Part shown: positions 5,941-7,931 of the stretch, piece by piece
How the letters are laid out: each line of letters starts with the position of its first letter
Position numbering within the stretch: position 1 is the stretch's first letter
Assembly (NCBI GenBank): GCA_029573365.1
Contig: JAKQGD010000095.1
Coordinates: 1 to 7,931 of the forward strand
Direction: 5' to 3'
DNA length: 7,931 bases
Source: Bacteroidota bacterium
GTDB lineage: Bacteria > Bacteroidota > Bacteroidia > Chitinophagales > Saprospiraceae
Notes under the pieces: generated by a model
The model's database searches: none
What the model was told of the DNA's origin: nothing
The model's input: the letters and a program-made list of their open reading frames with translations, nothing else
Translations under genes and position numbers: made by a program

Positions 5941-7116
5941 ATGAACAGAACTTATATCGCCATTTGGGCCATGGCCCTGATGATTTTTGTGGCCGGGTGC
6001 ACCAAGGATCCTGTGGGACCGACGTCAGATTGTACCGGCAGCGGATCTACAACCCATCCCAAAGCAGCACAATACCAGGCAGTAATCGACAAGTATGTAA
6101 CTCGCGGTCTGCCGGGCATCTCTATCCTCATCCGTGACGATAAAGGGCTGTGGACAGGAGGTGCAGGCATGGCCGACATAGCAGAGGGCATAGCCATGAA
6201 GCCATGTACCGTATCCAAGGGTGCCAGCACCACCAAGACGTTTATAGCCGCTCTTGTCATGCTGCTCACAGAAGACGGCACCATCGGTCTCGATGATAAA
6301 ATATCAAAATGGCTGCCGGACGAGGTAATCTCCAATGTGCGAAATGCGGCCGATGTGACCGTAAGAATGTTGCTAAACCATACATCGGGCATCTACGATG
6401 TCATCGATGACAATGGCTTTTACCTGGCAGTACTCAATGACCCTCCGCACAACTGGACCTCTAAAGAGCTGGTCAAATATGTGTATGGTGATGAGCCAGT
6501 TTTTGCTCCCGGTACGGATGTAGAATACTCCAATACCAATTTTCTGCTACTGGCCATGATACTGGACAAGACCACCGGAGGAGACCACAGCAAAGCACTG
6601 AGATCCAGGGTCCTGGACCCACTCGGATTGGCTGATACCTATTATTACTGGCATGAGGCATTGCCGGCAGAAGTGGCACAAGGCTATTTTGATTTTTACA
6701 ACAACGGCACCATACTAAACATCACCAACTACAATACCGGCAGCGGCAACGGTTATGGCGGCGTGTATACCACGGTGTACGACCTTCAGACATTTGTCGA
6801 AGCCCTTGTGCGAAACAAAACCATCCTGAAGCCTGCCACACTCAGTGAGATGCTGACATACACACAGACAGACGAAGGCTACAACAGAGCCAACGGACTG
6901 GGTGTTTTTAAGGATTTTCTGGAGAGGTCGCCTGACCAGTATGGCATCGGACACAGAGGCAGGGACCTCGGCTATACAGCTGATATGTATTGGTTTCCAA
7001 ACCAGGACTACACCATGACCTATCTCATCAATTACGGCACCGACGCCAAGAGTGATTTAAGGCCTGTGTTTTTTGATTTCCGCAAGGAAATAGTAGATGA
7101 GATGATGCAAAACTGA
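5941..7116 (+). CDS. Serine hydrolase lipoprotein, class C beta-lactamase fold
   Basis: Member of the beta-lactamase class C / penicillin-binding-protein-like family, which includes D-peptidases, esterases and true AmpC enzymes. The three expected motifs are visible: S96-T-T-K99 (SxxK, nucleophile S96), Y196-S-N198 (YxN), and H338-R-G340 (HxG) in place of the KTG of classical beta-lactamases. MLLNHTSG (143-150) and YSNTNFLLL (196-204) are typical flanking blocks. The HxG motif points away from AmpC and towards a peptidase- or esterase-like enzyme; the substrate cannot be told from sequence. The N-terminus has a hydrophobic signal with lipobox VAGC, C20 being the lipidation site, so it is anchored facing the periplasm or the cell surface. 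Two further cysteines, C31 and C89, could form a disulfide near the active site. The 391-residue length is normal. It follows the secreted-protein gene by three bases and converges on lpxK with an 11-base gap. Confidence 0.9.
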   Translation: MNRTYIAIWAMALMIFVAGCTKDPVGPTSDCTGSGSTTHPKAAQYQAVIDKYVTRGLPGISILIRDDKGLWTGGAGMADIAEGIAMKPCTVSKGASTTKTFIAALVMLLTEDGTIGLDDKISKWLPDEVISNVRNAADVTVRMLLNHTSGIYDVIDDNGFYLAVLNDPPHNWTSKELVKYVYGDEPVFAPGTDVEYSNTNFLLLAMILDKTTGGDHSKALRSRVLDPLGLADTYYYWHEALPAEVAQGYFDFYNNGTILNITNYNTGSGNGYGGVYTTVYDLQTFVEALVRNKTILKPATLSEMLTYTQTDEGYNRANGLGVFKDFLERSPDQYGIGHRGRDLGYTADMYWFPNQDYTMTYLINYGTDAKSDLRPVFFDFRKEIVDEMMQN

Positions 7117-7131
7117 AAGCAGGAATTTCAG
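7113..7131. terminator. Short inverted repeat between convergent genes
   Basis: CTGAAA (7113-7118) and TTTCAG (7126-7131) form a perfect 6-bp stem with a 7-base loop. It spans the whole 11-base gap and includes both stop codons (TGA and the reverse-strand TGA). On the minus strand the right-to-left reading is followed by TTTTGC, a minimal T-run; on the plus strand there is none. Stem and tail are weak, so this may be chance. Confidence 0.25.
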
Positions 7132-7931
7132 ACTTCAAAACTGAGTAAAAACTGTTTGATTTCATTATCAAAGTCCTGACTTTCGTCGAATAAAAATCGT
7201 ACCCTAACCGGAAGTACATATACCCTGATACCATGGTTTTGTAAGGTCTCCTTGTGCATTTCCAGCCTGACGGCATCCTTTTCTGTGGTCAGTACGATGG
7301 GCTTGTGATTGTGCTCCCTTACGATGCGTATTATCCTGTCTATGTCGTGTGTGTCAAAGATGTGGTGGTCTTCATATTCCACATCAATGACTGCATTCAC
7401 CCGGGGTTCGAGGTAAGAAAGAAGGTATTCTGTATTGGCTATGGCACTGAGCAGAACGATATCTTCATTTTCTGAAAGACGTATCCTGCTGCTGTTGTCA
7501 AAAAAGCTATAAGGGTCAGCATATTTGTAGTAGGTAAAGAATACCTTTTGTCTGGCAAGGGGATTTATTTTCTGTACGATTTCCCTTTTCTGTTCATCAC
7601 TTATGGTCCCGGGACATTTGGATACGATGATGATGTCTGCTCTGCGGTATCCTGACCTCCACTCCCTGAGGCGGCCGGCGGGCAGCAGGTAATCGTCATA
7701 AAACATGGAGTCATAGGGTGTAAGAAGGATGCTGATTCCCGGCTGCACACTTCTGTGCTGGTATGCATCGTCCAGCAGGATGGCCTGGATGTCAGGGTAC
7801 TGACGGATCATGGCCGGGATGCCGTAGGCTCTGCTTTCGGCTACAGCCACGAGTATATCTGGATATTTCCTTCTGTACTGTACAGGCTCATCTCCTGCGG
7901 TAAGGGCTGTGTCAGAAAGAGTCACAAACCT
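7128..7931 (-). CDS. lpxK: Tetraacyldisaccharide 4'-kinase LpxK, N-terminal part missing
   Basis: Inner-membrane-associated kinase that phosphorylates the 4'-position of the tetraacyldisaccharide lipid A precursor, making lipid IVA. The frame stays open to the right edge: the codons before the GTG at 7925 (Arg, Phe) continue a typical LpxK block leading into GDEP, so that GTG is internal. About 267 residues are visible of a usual 330-350; the P-loop (GGTGKTP type) would lie outside the window. Visible family marks, numbered from the edge, are GDEP (about 13-16), the DDAYQHR block (54-60, DDGFQHR in most relatives), the LLPAGRLREW block (82-91), RADIIIVSKCP (97-107), DHHIFDTHDID (188-198) and LTTEKDAVRL (214-223). 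The Gly-Phe to Ala-Tyr change in the DDGFQH block is mild. Presence of lpxK shows the host makes lipid A and has an outer membrane. It is convergent with the serine hydrolase gene. Confidence 0.95.
   Translation of the reverse strand, partial: RFVTLSDTALTAGDEPVQYRRKYPDILVAVAESRAYGIPAMIRQYPDIQAILLDDAYQHRSVQPGISILLTPYDSMFYDDYLLPAGRLREWRSGYRRADIIIVSKCPGTISDEQKREIVQKINPLARQKVFFTYYKYADPYSFFDNSSRIRLSENEDIVLLSAIANTEYLLSYLEPRVNAVIDVEYEDHHIFDTHDIDRIIRIVREHNHKPIVLTTEKDAVRLEMHKETLQNHGIRVYVLPVRVRFLFDESQDFDNEIKQFLLSFEV

Noticed and set aside
5952..6392. 146-codon minus-strand reading frame opposite the serine hydrolase
   Set aside because: Antisense shadow of a gene with all its catalytic motifs in frame; no signal of its own.
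5941..7116. Antibiotic-resistance beta-lactamase (AmpC)
   Set aside because: The third motif is HRG rather than KTG and the protein is a lipoprotein; this fits the broad serine hydrolase family, not a resistance enzyme.
1..7931. Mobile element, defence system, CRISPR array or biosynthetic cluster
   Set aside because: I saw no transposase, integrase, repeat array, nuclease or synthase signature on either strand; the recognisable genes are housekeeping or envelope functions.

Overview
This window reads as an ordinary chromosomal segment of a Gram-negative member of the Bacteroidota. I infer the phylum from several signs: genes start without strong Shine-Dalgarno sites, often behind A-rich leaders; one promoter matches the Bacteroidota TAnnTTTG/TTG pattern; a signal peptide ends in Ala-Gln; there is a membrane family beginning with an HPLF motif typical of this phylum; and a lipid A kinase (LpxK) is present. 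I cannot place it to genus. There are no RNA genes, insertion sequences, CRISPR arrays or long repeats that I can see. No stretch over 300 bases lacks a gene; the longest gaps are 121 and 115 bases.

Left part (1-2379). A membrane protein gene, cut off at the left edge, runs rightward and meets, across a 3-base gap, a leftward gene for a small two-helix membrane protein. Next, also leftward, is odhB/sucB, the E2 succinyltransferase of 2-oxoglutarate dehydrogenase. It stands apart from its usual E1 partner and has a good candidate promoter of its own just upstream.

Middle part (2380-5213). A compact leftward three-gene cluster: a PAP2-like membrane phosphatase relative, then dapD (diaminopimelate/lysine synthesis, uses succinyl-CoA), then a lipoprotein DacB/PBP4-type D-alanyl-D-alanine carboxypeptidase. 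dapD and the carboxypeptidase gene overlap by four bases (ATGA). The set suggests a cell-envelope or peptidoglycan operon: precursor synthesis, maturation, and possibly lipid-carrier dephosphorylation.

Right part (5214-7931). A 121-base divergent intergenic region leads into a rightward pair: a secreted, probably outer-membrane, protein of unknown function, and three bases later a class C beta-lactamase-fold serine hydrolase lipoprotein. The pair converges on lpxK (lipid A 4'-kinase), which runs leftward and is cut off by the right edge.

I found no convincing undescribed system. The points most worth a second look are the PAP2-like/dapD/dacB cluster, the unusual PAP2 motifs, and the secreted-protein/serine-hydrolase pair.
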